Source: Artocarpus heterophyllus
Lineage: Eukaryota; Streptophyta; Magnoliopsida; Rosales; Moraceae
Direction: 5' to 3'
NCBI GenBank assembly: GCA_025403435.1
Contig: CM046350.1
Coordinates: 33,164,182 to 33,228,181, forward strand
Length of the DNA: 64,000 nucleotides
Numbering within the stretch: the stretch's first letter is position 1; each line of letters begins with the position of its first letter. The translations under genes were made by a program, and so were the position numbers. A model generated the notes under the pieces. The model was not told where the DNA came from and did not search any database. It was given only the letters and a program-made list of their open reading frames with translations. This document shows, piece by piece, positions 11,989-24,336 of this stretch.

Positions 11989-12740
11989 TAGAGCCAGTAA
12001 TTTTAGACACAATACGATGACACGATATGAAAACGATACAAGATAAATGAGTTTGGACTGCACGTATATTAATTGGGCCATAAATGGGTTAACACAACTA
12101 ACATGAAAATAAACGTAACGTACTGGATTCATGCTAACACGTTTAACACGCTTTAATACGTTTATAGCACGTTAAACTTAAAATTAAAAAATTTTAGGAT
12201 TTTGCAGTTGCAAGGAATCGAACCTTGCACCCAATGTTGGGTATGCCACCAGCCCACCACCCAGATGAATCAATATTTTTTGTTAAATAAGGGCTTCTAA
12301 TATATTTATTATGGTTTTAAGGTAAATTTTAGGTTTTTGCAGTTGCAAGGAATTGAACCTTACACCCAAGGTTGGGTATGCTGCCAGCCCACCACCCGAG
12401 CGAATCAACGTTTTTTGTTAAATGAAGGCTTCTACTATATTTATTATGGTTTTAAGGTTTTGAACCAAGAATCCCACATCAAAAGAAAAGAAAGACATTC
12501 GCCCATTTTCCTCTATATAAACACTACTTGTTTGAGTGTTGCTGTTGAAGCACTCTAGATCAATTTTTGTCCAATCTATAAAAAACTATATAATAAGTTT
12601 TTTTTAATCTTGTCATGTCGTGTTAAACGTGTTTTAGGCATGTCGTGTTTATGTTTGTATTTTAAACACGTTTATTAATCGTGTCATGTTGTAAACGTGT
12701 TAGCACGAATACGACATGTAAACATGAATTGCCAGCCCTA
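11989..12740. mobile_element. Non-autonomous hAT-type element
   Basis: The right end reads GAATTGCCAGCCCTA and the left end TAGAGCCAGTAATTT, imperfect inverted repeats of a TAGGGCTGGCAATTC terminus. The flanks are acattgcc (11981-11988) and atgttgcc (12741-12748), an 8-bp duplication with two transitions, the size expected for hAT. Subterminal ACACGTTTAACACG-like words occur at both ends. No transposase is encoded. It lies at or in the outer edge of the Copia-B 3' LTR. Confidence 0.65.
12192..12460 (-). repeat. Tandem pair of ~135-bp tRNA-like (SINE-like) segments
   Basis: Two copies offset by about 135 bp (12192-12326 and 12327-12460). On the minus strand each contains GGTTCGATTCC or GGTTCAATTCC, a good fit to a pol III B box, about 35 bases after GGGCTGGTGGCATACCC, a weak A-box candidate. 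They sit inside the hAT-type element. A tRNA-derived SINE head is an inference; no complete tRNA fold was found. Confidence 0.45.
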
Positions 12741-12749
12741 ATGTTGCCC

Positions 12750-13134
12750 ACATCGTGCAGGTGTACACATTAGGCCCTTAACCTACTGAGCCTATGATTT
12801 GTACCCCCTGCATGTGAGAAAGCCTTTTGGGTACTTATTCTTACCCAAGACCTGAGGTGTAATTCATTTAAACCACACTAAGTCATCATGTCTTAGCAAT
12901 GTGGGACTTTTCTGTAGCAATTTTTCAATAAAATTCTAATTCAATAGGCATACTTTGATCATCAATTTTTCATTCATCCGTTAACTATTTTGAATGTGTG
13001 AATATACAATTTTGATCTCCTCGCAACAGAAAGCATAAATCTTCCATGATCCGTCATTTTTATGAAGTGGGTCCCACTTTATTTTAGTCTTTAAAATGGT
13101 TCTTGACAATGATTTTTCAGACCATTTTCCAACA
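12750..13134 (-). repeat. Copia-B 3' LTR
   Basis: The inner edge is at CCAACA (13134), followed on the plus strand by atcccctacatg, i.e. a GTAGGGGATTG polypurine tract on the minus strand. It is similar to 21311-21637 over most of its length. The outer edge is uncertain by tens of bases. Confidence 0.6.
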
Positions 13135-13690
13135 ATCCCCTACATGAATGAAAATTGGATGACGACAAGGGAAAATACTAGAAATAGTGAAAAAGTTCAA
13201 CGGTTAATAACTGCGTAAGATAAGTAGGCATTAACCTTTAAAGCTTCCCCTGTGAAAGTATATTTACTTTATTGGTTGATCAGTAGACGTGATGTCCTTG
13301 AATTTTTGTGATGTTTGTGTAAGCAATGATATACCTCACGTATATATCTTCTTGACATAGTTTTAGTTCTCATGGTTGTGCTCATTTTGGCCATGAACAT
13401 CTTCCTAGTTCTATCAGGGTTTCTAAAGAATTGTGCTTTAACAATTCTCCTTTGAAGAGGCGCCACTTCTCTCTCACATAGATGATTTCTTATTTAAAAG
13501 TAACCTGCATTACTCTGCTTGGATTTATGCATCTGAAGCATAAGAATCATTAAAAGCAATCGCTTAACCCTACTCGTAGGGGTATCACTATTTGTCATCA
13601 TGGGAATAGGTTGGAGGGTAACCCCATAGTGATTCCACTTTGTTTGTATAGTTTAGTTGTCCCATTGAAACTAGATCTTGGAATCTCCAG
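13135..13690. other. Copia-B 3' untranslated stretch
   Basis: Non-coding remnant between the polypurine tract and the RNase H remains. A minus open frame at 13269-13466 is Arg/Thr-rich and shows no domain. Confidence 0.4.
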
Positions 13691-15500
13691 TCAATTAGGT
13701 TGGGTTTCTATTGTTTTGACCTATTATTTCATGGGCTTAAGACTTATTCCCCTTGATGATTTCTCCACTTGATTTCTATTTAAACCTTTAGTTAATGGAT
13801 CTGTAATATTCTCTTTTGATATTACATAATCAATGGTTATGACACCAGTTGAGATTAATTGTCTAAGAGTATTACGTCGACGATGTATATGTCTTGACTT
13901 ACCACTGTACATGGCATTCTATGCTCTGCCAAAAGCCAATTGGCTATCATAGTGTATACTTATTGCAAGCAAAAGTTTTGGCCATTTTGGAATATCCTCC
14001 AAGAAATGTCGTAGCCATTCAGCTTCTTCACCACATTTATCCAAGGCTATAATTTAGATTCCATTGTGGATTTGGTTATTACCATCTATTTAGAGGATTT
14101 TCATGATACTGCCGCACCTCCTAAAGTGAATATGTATCTGCTAGTAGCTTTAGAATCTTGTATATTAGATATCCAACTAGCATTTGAATATTCTTCTAAA
14201 ATAGCAGGATCTCTAGTATAGTGCAGCCCATAATCATGAGTATGTCATAAGTACCTAAGTACCCTAACAATTGATTTCTAGTGATCAGTTTTTGGATTAC
14301 TCATGAATCTACTCAAACCACTTATAGGATAGACAATGTTTGGTCTTGCATAGCTCATCAAATACATTAAACTGCCTATCATTCTAGCATACTCCACTTG
14401 AAATATGCTTTCTCCTCTATTTTTGGACAGATCTTGACTTAAATCAGTCAAAGTTCTAATAACATCCAAATCGTCCTTGTTAAATTTGTCAAGTATCTTA
14501 TCCACATAGTGTGACTAACTCAATATGAGACCATCAGATGACCTTGCAGTTTTGATCCCTAGAATTATATCAACTGGTCCCATATCTTTAATGTCAAATC
14601 TTGAATTCAACATGTCTTTGGTAGATTTGACCATTCAATCATTACTACCCACAATTAGTATGTCATCTATATACAAACAAAGCATAACGTATCTATCTTC
14701 TGTATTTTTGACATAAACACACTTGCCATACTCATAATTTCAAGCTCGCATGACAACATGACACTATCAAATTTCTCGTGTCATTGTTTAGATGCTTGCT
14801 TAAGTCCATATAAAGACTTTACCAATTTATAGACTTTCTTTTCTTATCCTGAAGCTACACAACCCTTGGGTTGTTCCATGTAGATTTTTTCTTCAAGATC
14901 TCCATTAAGAAAGGATGTCTTTACATCCATTTAATGAACTTCAAGATTTTGCAGTGTGGCAATCACTAGTATCATCCTTATAGATGTTATTCTCGTCATA
15001 GGAGAATATGTGTCAAAGTAATCATGGCCTTTTCGTTGTTTGTATCCTTTTGTTATAAGTCTGGCCTTGTATTTGTCAATTATTCCATCTACTTTCATTT
15101 TTTTTTTGAAAATCTATGTGGAACCCAAAGGTTTATTTCCTGGAGGAAGATACACTAAGTCCCAAGTATGGTTCTACATGATAGAATTAATCTCACTTCT
15201 TATGGCTTCCTTCCATAAATGACTCTTTGTTGAGCATACTGCTTCTTTATATGTTTGAGGTTCAGCTTCTAGCATATAAGTCAGAAAATCTAATCCAAAG
15301 GACTTTTCTGTCCTTTGTTTTTTGCTTTGTTTAGGTTCTTCTTCTATCTTTTCAAGCTCAGCATCTTGTTCTTGGTTATGACCATCTTCCTTTATGGTCT
15401 TAAATGTTTGTTTTGATGAACTTGGTTCATTCTCTTTGGATTTACAAGGAAATAAATGTTCAAAGAATCAAGCATTCTTAGACTCCATTATCATGTTCCC
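13691..15500 (-). pseudogene. Copia-B reverse transcriptase-RNase H remnant
   Basis: The minus strand gives copia blocks in order but in shifting frames: a WDLVYLPPGNKPLGS-like RT start and KYKARLITKGYKQRKGHDYFDTYSP (about 15200-15000), the catalytic YIDD (near 14665, context LCLYIDDILIVGS), RNase H-side text SLMYLMSYARPNIVY (about 14360), and the C-terminal ITDPLTKGL (about 13800). Several in-frame stops replace conserved residues. No function is left. Confidence 0.8.
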
Positions 15501-15559
15501 ATGAATGTTAGGGTTTTTAGACTTGTGCACAAGAAAACGATATGCACTACTATTATGTG

Positions 15560-16247
15560 CATAGCCAATCAAGATGGAATCAACCGTTTTGGACCTATTT
15601 TATTTTCTTTGGCGTGGGTATCATTACCTTAGCTAGACACCCCCACTTTCAAGTATTTGTAGGAAGACTTTCTTCCTTTCCATAATTCATAAGGAGTTTT
15701 ATCCACCTTCTTTTGAGGAATCTTATTCAAAAGATAATTAGCTAACAAGACAACTTATCCCCACATGTTCTATGGTAACCCATAACTTATTAACATTGCA
15801 TTCATCATATCCTTTAGAATACAATTCTTGCGTTCGACCACACCATTTGACTGAGGAGAATAAGGTGGCATGACCTCATAAATAATTCCATGTTGTGAAC
15901 AAAATTTACTAAATGGTTCTATATATTCACCACCTTGGTCACTTCTTACCATCTTAAACTTTTTATTAAATTGATTCTCAACTTCTTGCTTATAAATGGA
16001 AAATTTTTCCATGACTTCATCTTTACTTTTTTAGTAAATAAACGTAGCAATATGTTGTGCTATCATCAATAAAAGTGACAAAATACTTGTTACCACCTTT
16101 CGTTTGAACAAATTTTAAGTCACATACATCAGTATGAATTAGATCAAGTATTTCAGTGTTCTTTTCAATTGTTTGAAATAGTGACCTTGTTAATTTTGCC
16201 TTTATACAAGTTTCACACTTATATTTGGAATCAATGTGAAATGTGGG
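15560..16247 (-). pseudogene. Copia-B integrase remnant (catalytic part)
   Basis: Two open pieces carry the integrase core: CETCIKAKL (zinc domain end), LIHTDVCDL with the first D, SDQGGEYIE with the second D, and SNGVVERKN with the E. A stop/frameshift near 16016 separates them. The zinc-domain N-terminus continues at 19378 beyond the inserted solo LTR; the text NLWHGRLRQVNY on that side joins IPTFHID on this side. Confidence 0.8.
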
Positions 16248-16252
16248 TATAC

Positions 16253-19200
16253 TGTCATAACCCACCTTTTTGGGTTGTGATAAAAACTCTTTCTTGCTTA
16301 CTCTAGGGCAAAAATTTAAGAAATTTTTTTTTCTTTTTAATTAATACTGTATATATACTGATTTAATAACTTTTGAAATACAAACATATACTTATGTTTA
16401 CATAATCACCCTTCTTTTACAATGTAGCTTATCAAACATTACTTTCAAAATGTCTTAAAACACCATATAGCAGAAAACATACTGTGGTGGAAATCATACC
16501 AAGTCTGCACACATCATCCATCCACCAGCTCATCATTACGATTTATTCTGACCTTTTTGTCGGAATACCTACAGCATGAAATACTTAGTGAGCCTACGCC
16601 TAGTAAGTCCCATATAAATCCACATGCACATTCAATAAAATGCATGATCTCATTATGCTTTCTTATAGTCATTCTTTATCACTATCATTTCTTATCTTTA
16701 ACTAGGGCCCAAGTATTCGTACCATTGCTCACTTAGGTCTACGTAATACCGTGACTATCCTGTAATCCTTAAACTCCCATTAAGTCAGCAGTCGATACGA
16801 CACTTTTCTTAACTTTTGGTGATTCGTTTATCAATTCACTTATTATGGTTATCATACCATGCATGAAGCGATGATCGCAAGTTATACATAACATAATCTA
16901 CATAAATGCTCTTGTACGATATAGTACACACAGATACATACTTTATATACACACTGGTACACATTAATATACGCACAGGTATGTAGCATAATGTACTCAC
17001 AGGTACTTAACATAAAATATACACACTAGTACACATTAATATACGCACAGTTATATAGCATAATCTATCATAGGTACTTAACATAAAATATACATACAGG
17101 TACAGATCATCATATACACTCAGGTACATGTCATAATATACTCTCAATTATATATATATATTCCGTATACTCACAAGTATACCCTTTTATTATTATAAAT
17201 ACTCATATCATTGCATACATACAAGTATACACCTTGATATACAAGCAGGTATACATATACACATTTTACACTCTAGGCCTATAATTTCATACTGTTGGTA
17301 GGATAGGTACTTACTTGATACGAATGTCGGGCAACTTAACCTCAATTTCTCTTCTCCTAGACTCCAAGGATCCTGTTGGCCAATTACAAAGTCATTAGCC
17401 AAATTCTATTATGTTTCGATTTAGAACATCCGTTAGTTAATAAATTGAGTTGCATTACTATATACAACTCTAAAAACTACTATTTTTTTTTCTTATTTCT
17501 ATCTAACTCTACCCTATCGTTTCTAATGAAGGGCGGAAACCTTTCTAGTCGTTTTCTTATCCTATTGGAAACATTTCAAAGCGGTTCGGGTTATTTGGGC
17601 AAAAATGACGATTTTGCCCTCCGTGGGTCCACTAACCTACCCGAGCTTGATTTCGTTATTCTTATGAAAATAACCACATACTAATTTTAAAATAACACCC
17701 TAGTGGGTCAAATCTCTTTATTTCTCAATTATGCCCCATTTTATAAAACTTTACGGTTTAGTCCCTGAACTGAAAATTTTGACGATTTTGCCCCCGGGAC
17801 TAAAATTTACTTCTTTGCATCAAAATTTCCTATTTTTCTCAAGGATCATTTTTGCTCAAAGTACCATATTCAAAATCCTTTGAGAAATGATGTTTTTACC
17901 ATTTTTAAAATTTTTCACACTTTTCACAAATTCTTTGAAAATCAAAATCTCACAAACGATTCAATTTTTTGTCGAACCGTCTATTTTGCCTAACAGTTTC
18001 GTCGAGATCTACAACTTTCGTGTTTTAACTTTTCTCAAAATCTCATTGTACAGGGGTTTTTTGGCCATTTTTCAATTCTGCCGAGAGAAATATTTTCCTT
18101 TCAATTTAGTCCCTATGGCATTTTTACAAAAATCTATTTCAAAATTACAATTCTACCCCTGCAGAAACCATTCAATGCCTTAATCAATATATTCTCATGC
18201 TCAAACATCACTTTTGCAAAGTCAAACATCAAAATTACAAAAACAACGCTTTTTCCAAAAATTACCATTTTGCACTAAAAACCAAAGTTTCACAAATACA
18301 TGAGATTCCATCAAATACATGCTCAAGAACCCACATGGGTTTGAAATAATAATAATAAAAATAAAATCCATAAAATTTTAAAACTTAAAACTTACCAAAA
18401 TAACACCCTTTTGGTTTCAAGCCTTCAAAATCCCTTTGAACTCCCTCCTAAGCTCCCTTTCCATACAAAAATACCATGGATTAATTTCTTTCTTCAACCC
18501 ATGAAAAATCCCTTGAAAACTCATTAAAAAGTTTAGGATTTTACCTTAAAACTTGTGGAAAATCCTTGTTCTTGCTTGTAAAACTTGTTTGGGGTTATTT
18601 TTACAAAGTTTGGGGCCTGAGAAAATTTTTTTGAAGTCTCAACAATGGCTGCCGGAACTTGGAGGAAAAGAAAGGAAGGAAAAATTGTGATAACCATGCA
18701 TTAAATGCTTCCTTATCACATTTGGTGACTCATGGTAACCTATGAGTATACCACTAGGTGTCACAAGGTGATTGGGCCACTTTTCTAGACATGTGGCCCA
18801 ATAGAAAATCAAAGAGTGTCCACTTTATGGAATTAAAATTTTATAATATGTAATTTTTCACCACACAATATTTTTCCTATACTGTCGTGATCAAATCAGT
18901 GTGCTTTTTATCCTTAGACTGTATAAAAATATTTGACTTACTTTTCGTTTACTTTTGAAGGCCAATCATAACATTTTTCGTATCTGCGTTTTCATTTAGC
19001 AGTATACTCATACTGCTTCGGCCTCCTTTTTACCCCTGATTTGGGTTTGGACAACTTCTATGTCCTATTTACATTCTAATCACCCACTTGTTTATATCAC
19101 AATTTTACAATTAATCGTGATATAAAATTCATTTTATGGATATTATTTACAAATTTTTGAGTAATTAAACTCATAAAATCTGTATTCGGCAATATCCAAC

Positions 19201-19372
19201 ATTGCATCACATTTGCCATAAAATTTACAATCAATGCCGTTTATTCCTACTTTATCGTAATTTTTACAAAAATTACAATTTTTACAAAAATTTACATTTT
19301 TAAACGTAAATTCATTTATTAAACCCAATTAAATATTAGGTTTTATTAATGAAATTTTTCTCGGTCATTACA
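16253..19372 (-). mobile_element. Gypsy solo LTR (3120 bp) inserted in Copia-B
   Basis: The segment starts TGTCATAACCC and ends GGTCATTACA, and is flanked by a perfect 5-bp duplication TATAC (16248-16252 and 19373-19377). On the minus strand it opens TGTAATGACCGAGAA, a start I associate with plant gypsy LTRs. It has no internal domain or coding sequence, so it is best read as a solo LTR left by LTR-LTR recombination. Removing it restores continuity of the integrase similarity. The length is large for a solo LTR. Short open frames inside are not supported as genes. Confidence 0.85.
16915..17165. repeat. Imperfect tandem repeats in the solo LTR
   Basis: Reiterated CACAGGTAC and TATACRCACWGGTAC words, with a longer unit of roughly 80-90 bp (TACACATTAATATACGCACAG occurs twice), form a degenerate array. 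Confidence 0.6.
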
Positions 19373-19377
19373 TATAC

Positions 19378-20389
19378 GATCTAAGTTAATTAATCTACAT
19401 AATGTATTATAATTAACCTGTCTTAGTCTACCATGCCATAAATTAGAAAACTCAAGCATGTAAATAAAAGGCTTGTTCTTCTTACTGATACCTTTGCGTT
19501 TTACAGCAATAGTATTCATTTTCTACATACCTTCTTTTACACAACCCTTTCCCACATACATTCTATATTTAGACAAAACTATTTTCTCAAACTCGAGCAC
19601 AATCTTAAAACGAAGTTGACTCAACATTGTCCCATAAATAAGGTTCTTTTGGATATCAGGAACATATAACACATTGTATAGCTTGATTTCTTTGCCTGAT
19701 GTCAACTTCAAGGACACTGTTCCTTGACCCTTAATTTTAGAAGTTGTAGAGTTGCTCATGTATAGCTTTTCCCCAGTATCTAAAGGTACCAAGTCAATAA
19801 AAACAACTCTCTCAGAGCAAATGTGGCGTGTAGCCCCAATATCTAGCCACCAATCCTTTGGGTTAGAGTCCACAAAATTGACTTCAGAAACCACTACAGA
19901 AAGGTTAATATCAAAAACCTTTTGCATGACATCATCAACCAGGTTGGCCTCTCTATTCTTCTTTTTCTTTGGCAACCACAGACTTGTGTCCCATCTTGTC
20001 ACAGTTGAAGCACTTTCCTTGAAATTTTTGCTTTTTGGAAATATCTCCTTTAGGTCCCAGTTTAGACCCATTGCTTGGTTTGTTCTTCTTAGACTTGCAA
20101 CTTTGACCATTTTCCACCATATTTGCTTTAGCATAAGTTTGAGATGGGCCTTTCTTCTCAAAGCCTCTATTGTCCTCTTCAATAGGAAGTCTGACAATGA
20201 AGTCTTCATGCTCATCCCTTTTCGCTTATGCTTCAAGTAGTTCTTGAAGTTATTTCATGCGGGAGGTAACTTCTTTATAATAGCAGCAACTTTGAAAGGT
20301 TCATTTACAACCATTCCTTCGACATGAATCTCATTCAAGATGACTTGAGTTTCATGTGCTTGATTGACTACCGTTTTGGGGCCTACCAT
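19378..20389 (-). pseudogene. Copia-B gag-protease-pre-integrase remnant
   Basis: Gag similarity starts at the ATG at 20389 (MVGPKTVVNQAHETQVIL...EGMVVNEPFKVAAIIKKLPP is spread over the first 43 codons). A TGA at 20255-20257 stands where the family has a tryptophan, after which NNFKNYLKHKRKGMSM continues. The zinc knuckle region is frameshifted. The protease motif reads WWLDIGATRHIC: the catalytic D is kept but the usual Ser/Thr after it is Ile. NVLYVPDIQKNLI and the pre-integrase NLWHGRL follow until the solo LTR edge. Inactive. Confidence 0.8.
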
Positions 20390-21310
20390 TTTATAATTTA
20401 AAATCAGGTGGTAAAATATGAGAAGAAAGTTATAAGGTAAAATTATTGAAAGCCCATGTCATGGGGGTTAATTGTCAAAATCATCAAGATGACTTAATTT
20501 ATCGTGATTGATGAGCATGAATCTCATTCAAGATAACTTGAATTTCTTGTGCTTGATTGGCCACCATTTTGGAGTCTACCATTTTATAATTTAGAATCAG
20601 GTGGTAAAATATGAGAAGAAAGTTATAAGGTAAAATTATTGAATGCCCATGTCATGGGGGTTAATTGTCAAAAACATCAAGATGAGTTGAATTTCTTGTG
20701 CTTGATTGACCACCGTTTGGGGTCTACCATTTTATAATTTAGAATCATTTGGTAAAATATGAGAAGAAAGTTATAAGGTAAAATTATTGAACGCCCATGT
20801 CATGGGGTTAATTGTCAAAATCATCAAGATGACTTGAATTTCTTGTGCTTGATTGGCCACCGTTTTGGGGTCTACCATTTTATAATTTAGAATCAGGTGG
20901 TAAAATATGAGAAGAAAGTTATAAGGTAAAATTATTAAACGCCTATGTCTTGGGGGTTAATTGTCAAAATCATCAAGATGACTTGAATTTCTTGTGCTTG
21001 ATTGGCCACCGTTTTGGGGTCTACCATTTTATAATTTAGAATCATGTGGTAAAATATGAGAAGAAAGTTATAAGGTAAAATTATTAAACGCCTATGTCTT
21101 GGGGGTTAATTGTCAAAATCATCAAGATGACTAGAATTTCTTGTGCTTGATTGACCACCATTTTGGGGTCTACCATTTTATAATTTAGAATCAGGTGGTA
21201 AAATATGAGAATAAAGTTATAAAGTAAAATTATTGAACACCCATGTCATGGGGGTTAATTGTCAAAATCAGGTGGTAAAATCTGAGAAGAAAGTTAGAAG
21301 GTAAAATTAT
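20330..21310. repeat. 149-bp tandem array containing the gag start of Copia-B
   Basis: The word ACTTGAATTTCTTGTGCTTG recurs at 20342 (variant), 20535, 20685, 20832, 20981 and 21130, spacings 193, 150, 147, 149 and 149, with a partial seventh unit before 21310. On the minus strand each unit contains ATGGTAGACCCCAAAACGGT, i.e. the first about 20 gag codons, plus leader sequence. The array displaces the expected primer site next to the 5' LTR, which I cannot find. Confidence 0.85.
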
Positions 21311-21637
21311 TGAACACCCATGTCATGGGGGCACACACATTGGGCCCCTAGCCAACCAAGCACATGATTTGTACCACATGAGAGAGCCTTTTATCTTAAC
21401 AATCTGGGACTTTTCTTTAACAATTTTTCAATAAAATTCTATTTCAATGGGCATATTTTGATCATCAATTTCTCCTTCATCTGTTAACCGTTTGGAGCAT
21501 GTGAATATACGATTTTGTTCTTCTCGTAACGGAAAGCACAAATCTTCCATGACCTGTCATTTTTATGAAGTGGGTCTCACTTTATTTTAGTCCTCAAAAT
21601 GGTTCGTGACAATGGTTTTTCAAACCACTTTCTAGCA
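21311..21637 (-). repeat. Copia-B 5' LTR
   Basis: Diverged copy of 12750-13134, ending TCTAGCA on the plus strand. The left edge merges with the tandem array. Confidence 0.6.
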
Positions 21638-22744
21638 ATGAAATCTACTTTCATAGATTTGATATTTTATTCTATTTTTCTAGCTATTTAATTTGATAGT
21701 TTTTAAATTATTTGGATTAATTTTTGTTTAAATTTTTCCTTTTATTTAGTTTCTTCTCTAATTGTCTTTTGTTTTATCAAATGTCTAGGTAAATAAGAGA
21801 AAGATCACAGTTTAGAATTTAAACAGGGTACAAAAATAAAAGTGCAAAGAATTTCAGGTCCTGCTAAAATCCATGCACGGCTGCTAAGTCATCTCATGCC
21901 TATTTTCCACCGTCGTATCAATCAAATAAAAGGCCTAGAAACACACGCCAGGCGCATGAAACGTTGATATGCTAAACAATCGGATCTTAAATCACAAGAC
22001 GATAACAAGCGTGAAATTCTTTAAATTATGTAGGCTACATAAAATTAGAACTATCATAGACAAGATAGGGAAGATATCAGTTACCGACATATTTTTCTCA
22101 ATAGTTGTTTTGACAATTATCCTGAATAATCTAAAAAAAAAATTCCTTAAAAATCTAAAATCGGATCAGTAGAAGCCACGGAGAGGCTAGAAGCCGTTGT
22201 AGTCAGAAAAAGAAACAAGCTTCTTTCTCTCTGTGTTTTTAGCTTCTAGAGTTGAAAAGGTTGGGTTTTTTTTTTTTTTTTTTCCATAAAACGGGTTTTT
22301 ATTTCAACCTTTTAAAAAGACAAGTGATTTGAAATCTTAGGTCAAAAAGCACATATTTCTTTCTCTTTTTTTCTTCTAATAAACCGAAATCCTAATATGA
22401 ATCTTCTAATTAAACAAATTGATAATGAAAAATCAATAAATCAACAAACAAATATTTTGGCAACAAAAAGAAAATAAAAAGGTAAGATTTAGCCCACTGG
22501 TCACCAGTGTACGTCAGCAAACGCCGTGCGATTCTCCCCTTTTGGTTCTTTGACAGGTCCCACTTCTAGATAGAAGAGACAAAATTTTATTTATAATTAT
22601 ATTTATTTATCCTAAATTAAAAAAAAAAAAAAAAGCATGATATAAGGATAGAATTTCAGATACCAAAATTTTTGCACATACGTCAAGTGTAACAATATGA
22701 AAGAAAAAAAAAAGTAATTATACAAGTTCGGCAAGGTAAATAAT
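21638..22744. other. Intergenic, no gene recognised
   Basis: AT-rich, with a 20-base T run near 22267 and an A run near 22619. Nothing codes convincingly. Confidence 0.4.
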
Positions 22745-23292
22745 CTAAGGGTATGTTTTGTGTCATATATTCTTTAAATTTAATAGATTTAAATTTAGAT
22801 TCAAGTATTAAGAATCTTTTGTATATATATTTGTTTTTTTCAAAATCTGAATCATTTGAGTATCAAAAATCCAAGTTTTTAGAGTTCTCATCCTCTTAAA
22901 CTTTTGATACTCTGATATCTTTGCTATAGTAAAAACTAAAATTTTCTCTCCTATATTTAAGAAAAAAAATCATAACTTCTTCATTTGATATTCAATTAAG
23001 ATGATTCTTTTTTTATTGTGTTCCTAATGAAAAGAGGAATAAATCAAGATCTATATTGCATATTTTTTAAGATCATTAACATTAAGATTTTATTAGATTT
23101 ATTAATAAATCAAAAACTATCTTCACTACCTTTCCAAACATAAATTTTAATTTTATTTTATACACAGATTAAAACTTAAATGCACATCCAAACGTCAATT
23201 CAAATAACAATTCAAATTATTAACTCAAATCTTAATTCAAATCATACTCATTTAAATTAAATCATTAATTTGAATCTATTTAGTAAAAGGAC
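22745..23292. mobile_element. MITE-like dispersed repeat, copy 1
   Basis: Matches 31977-32497 along its length in the same orientation (shared words include AAGATCATTAACATTAAGATTTTATTA in part, and GATTCTTTTTTTATTRTGTTCCTAA). The ends GGGTATGTTTT and AAAAGGACCC are weakly inverted, like GGGNCTGTTTG hAT-type MITE ends. Non-coding. Confidence 0.6.
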
Positions 23293-23695
23293 CCTGACAG
23301 TGTAATTTTGTAAATCAGACACTTCCGATCAATCACTACCAGCCACACCAACTGTTGCTGCTACGGAAACGTAGCCATTACCATGTAAATAGTTTTTTCA
23401 TTGGAAATACATTGTACATATTTAAAATAAAAAATAAAAAAATAAAAAAATAACTCCGTAGATGAAATTTTCATCAAGAGCCTTTCAAAAAAAAAGTGAA
23501 ACGGAGGAAAAGAAACAAGTTTTTCAACAATTTTCCCAGGAACCAATCACTACTACAACAAGCAAAAGGAGATACAAAAGCAGATTTCTTTTCATCAAAA
23601 ACTGAAATCCGAACACAAAACAAGCACAAAAATTGAGAAAATAACTAAAAATTGAGTAAAGAAAAACATTTACAGAAAAACCCACCATTTTTTTC

Positions 23696-23731
<36 letters not shown>

Positions 23732-24331
23732 GCTGAGCTCTAGCTCAGATTATAGAACTAAGACGATGGAGAAGACGACCCAGAGCAAATGTCAGATTAC
23801 CAGGTTCGAACATTTAAAGCATTTGATGGATTATTGGTAAGGGAGCCGAGGAAATAACTAAAAATTGAGGAAAGAAAATCATATGTGTAAGAGAAACGAA
23901 TCACTTCTTGGGCTTCTACTAATTTACAGCATATAATATATGCCACACGTGCCTTGCACGTGCCTCTCTCCGTGAAAGGGGAGTACCTCAACGTTTTTTC
24001 TGTTAAATTTCTTACCTCAACGTTTTTTTTTTTTTAACATGTGTACATCATATATGTATATGACAGTGTATAAAGTAATGAAATAATATAGTAGTGGTGG
24101 ATTTATTACCAAAACTAATTATAATGATATCATTTTTTAAATAAACAATTGAAGATTAACCATATAGATATTCTCATCATCTTAGTAAAAAAAAAAATCT
24201 ATCTAAAGATTATAAAATTAATAAACGAACTACTTAACTATCCATTTAAACTATTTAAAAAAAAATCGCCACTTCATAACATAAATATCTTTTTTTACTT
24301 TAAACCTATTTTATTTTCTAAGCATCATCAC
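23293..24331. other. Intergenic, low complexity
   Basis: Contains a (TTTTC)n run at 23693-23719 followed by poly-T. A short open frame at 23766-23840 has no recognised similarity. Confidence 0.35.
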
Positions 24332-24336
24332 GTATA

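Larger units (their letters stand above)
12742..21637 (-). mobile_element. Copia-B: old Ty1-copia element, split by a gypsy solo LTR
   Basis: Diverged direct repeats at about 12750-13134 and 21311-21637 (shared words GAAGTGGGTCYCACTTTATTT and AATTTTTCAATAAAATTCTA) act as LTRs. Between them, on the minus strand, lie remnants of gag/protease, integrase, RT and RNase H in copia order, with many stops and frameshifts. A 3.1-kb solo LTR interrupts integrase, and a 149-bp tandem array occupies the leader/gag start. It is much older than Copia-A. The outer edge of the 3' LTR is blurred by the hAT element. Confidence 0.8.

Noticed and set aside
11785..12132. Minus-strand frame of 115 codons
   Set aside because: Hydrophobic and low in family signals; overlaps the hAT-type element start.
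12190..12260. tRNA gene
   Set aside because: A B-box-like word is present but no acceptor stem or anticodon arm could be drawn; kept only as a tRNA-like repeat.
16253..19372. Possible genes within the solo LTR (frames up to 102 codons)
   Set aside because: TG...CA ends and the TATAC duplication show it is an LTR; the frames are AT-rich and unconserved.
23766..23840. Short plus-strand frame MEKTTQSKCQ
   Set aside because: 25 codons with no recognised similarity or gene context.
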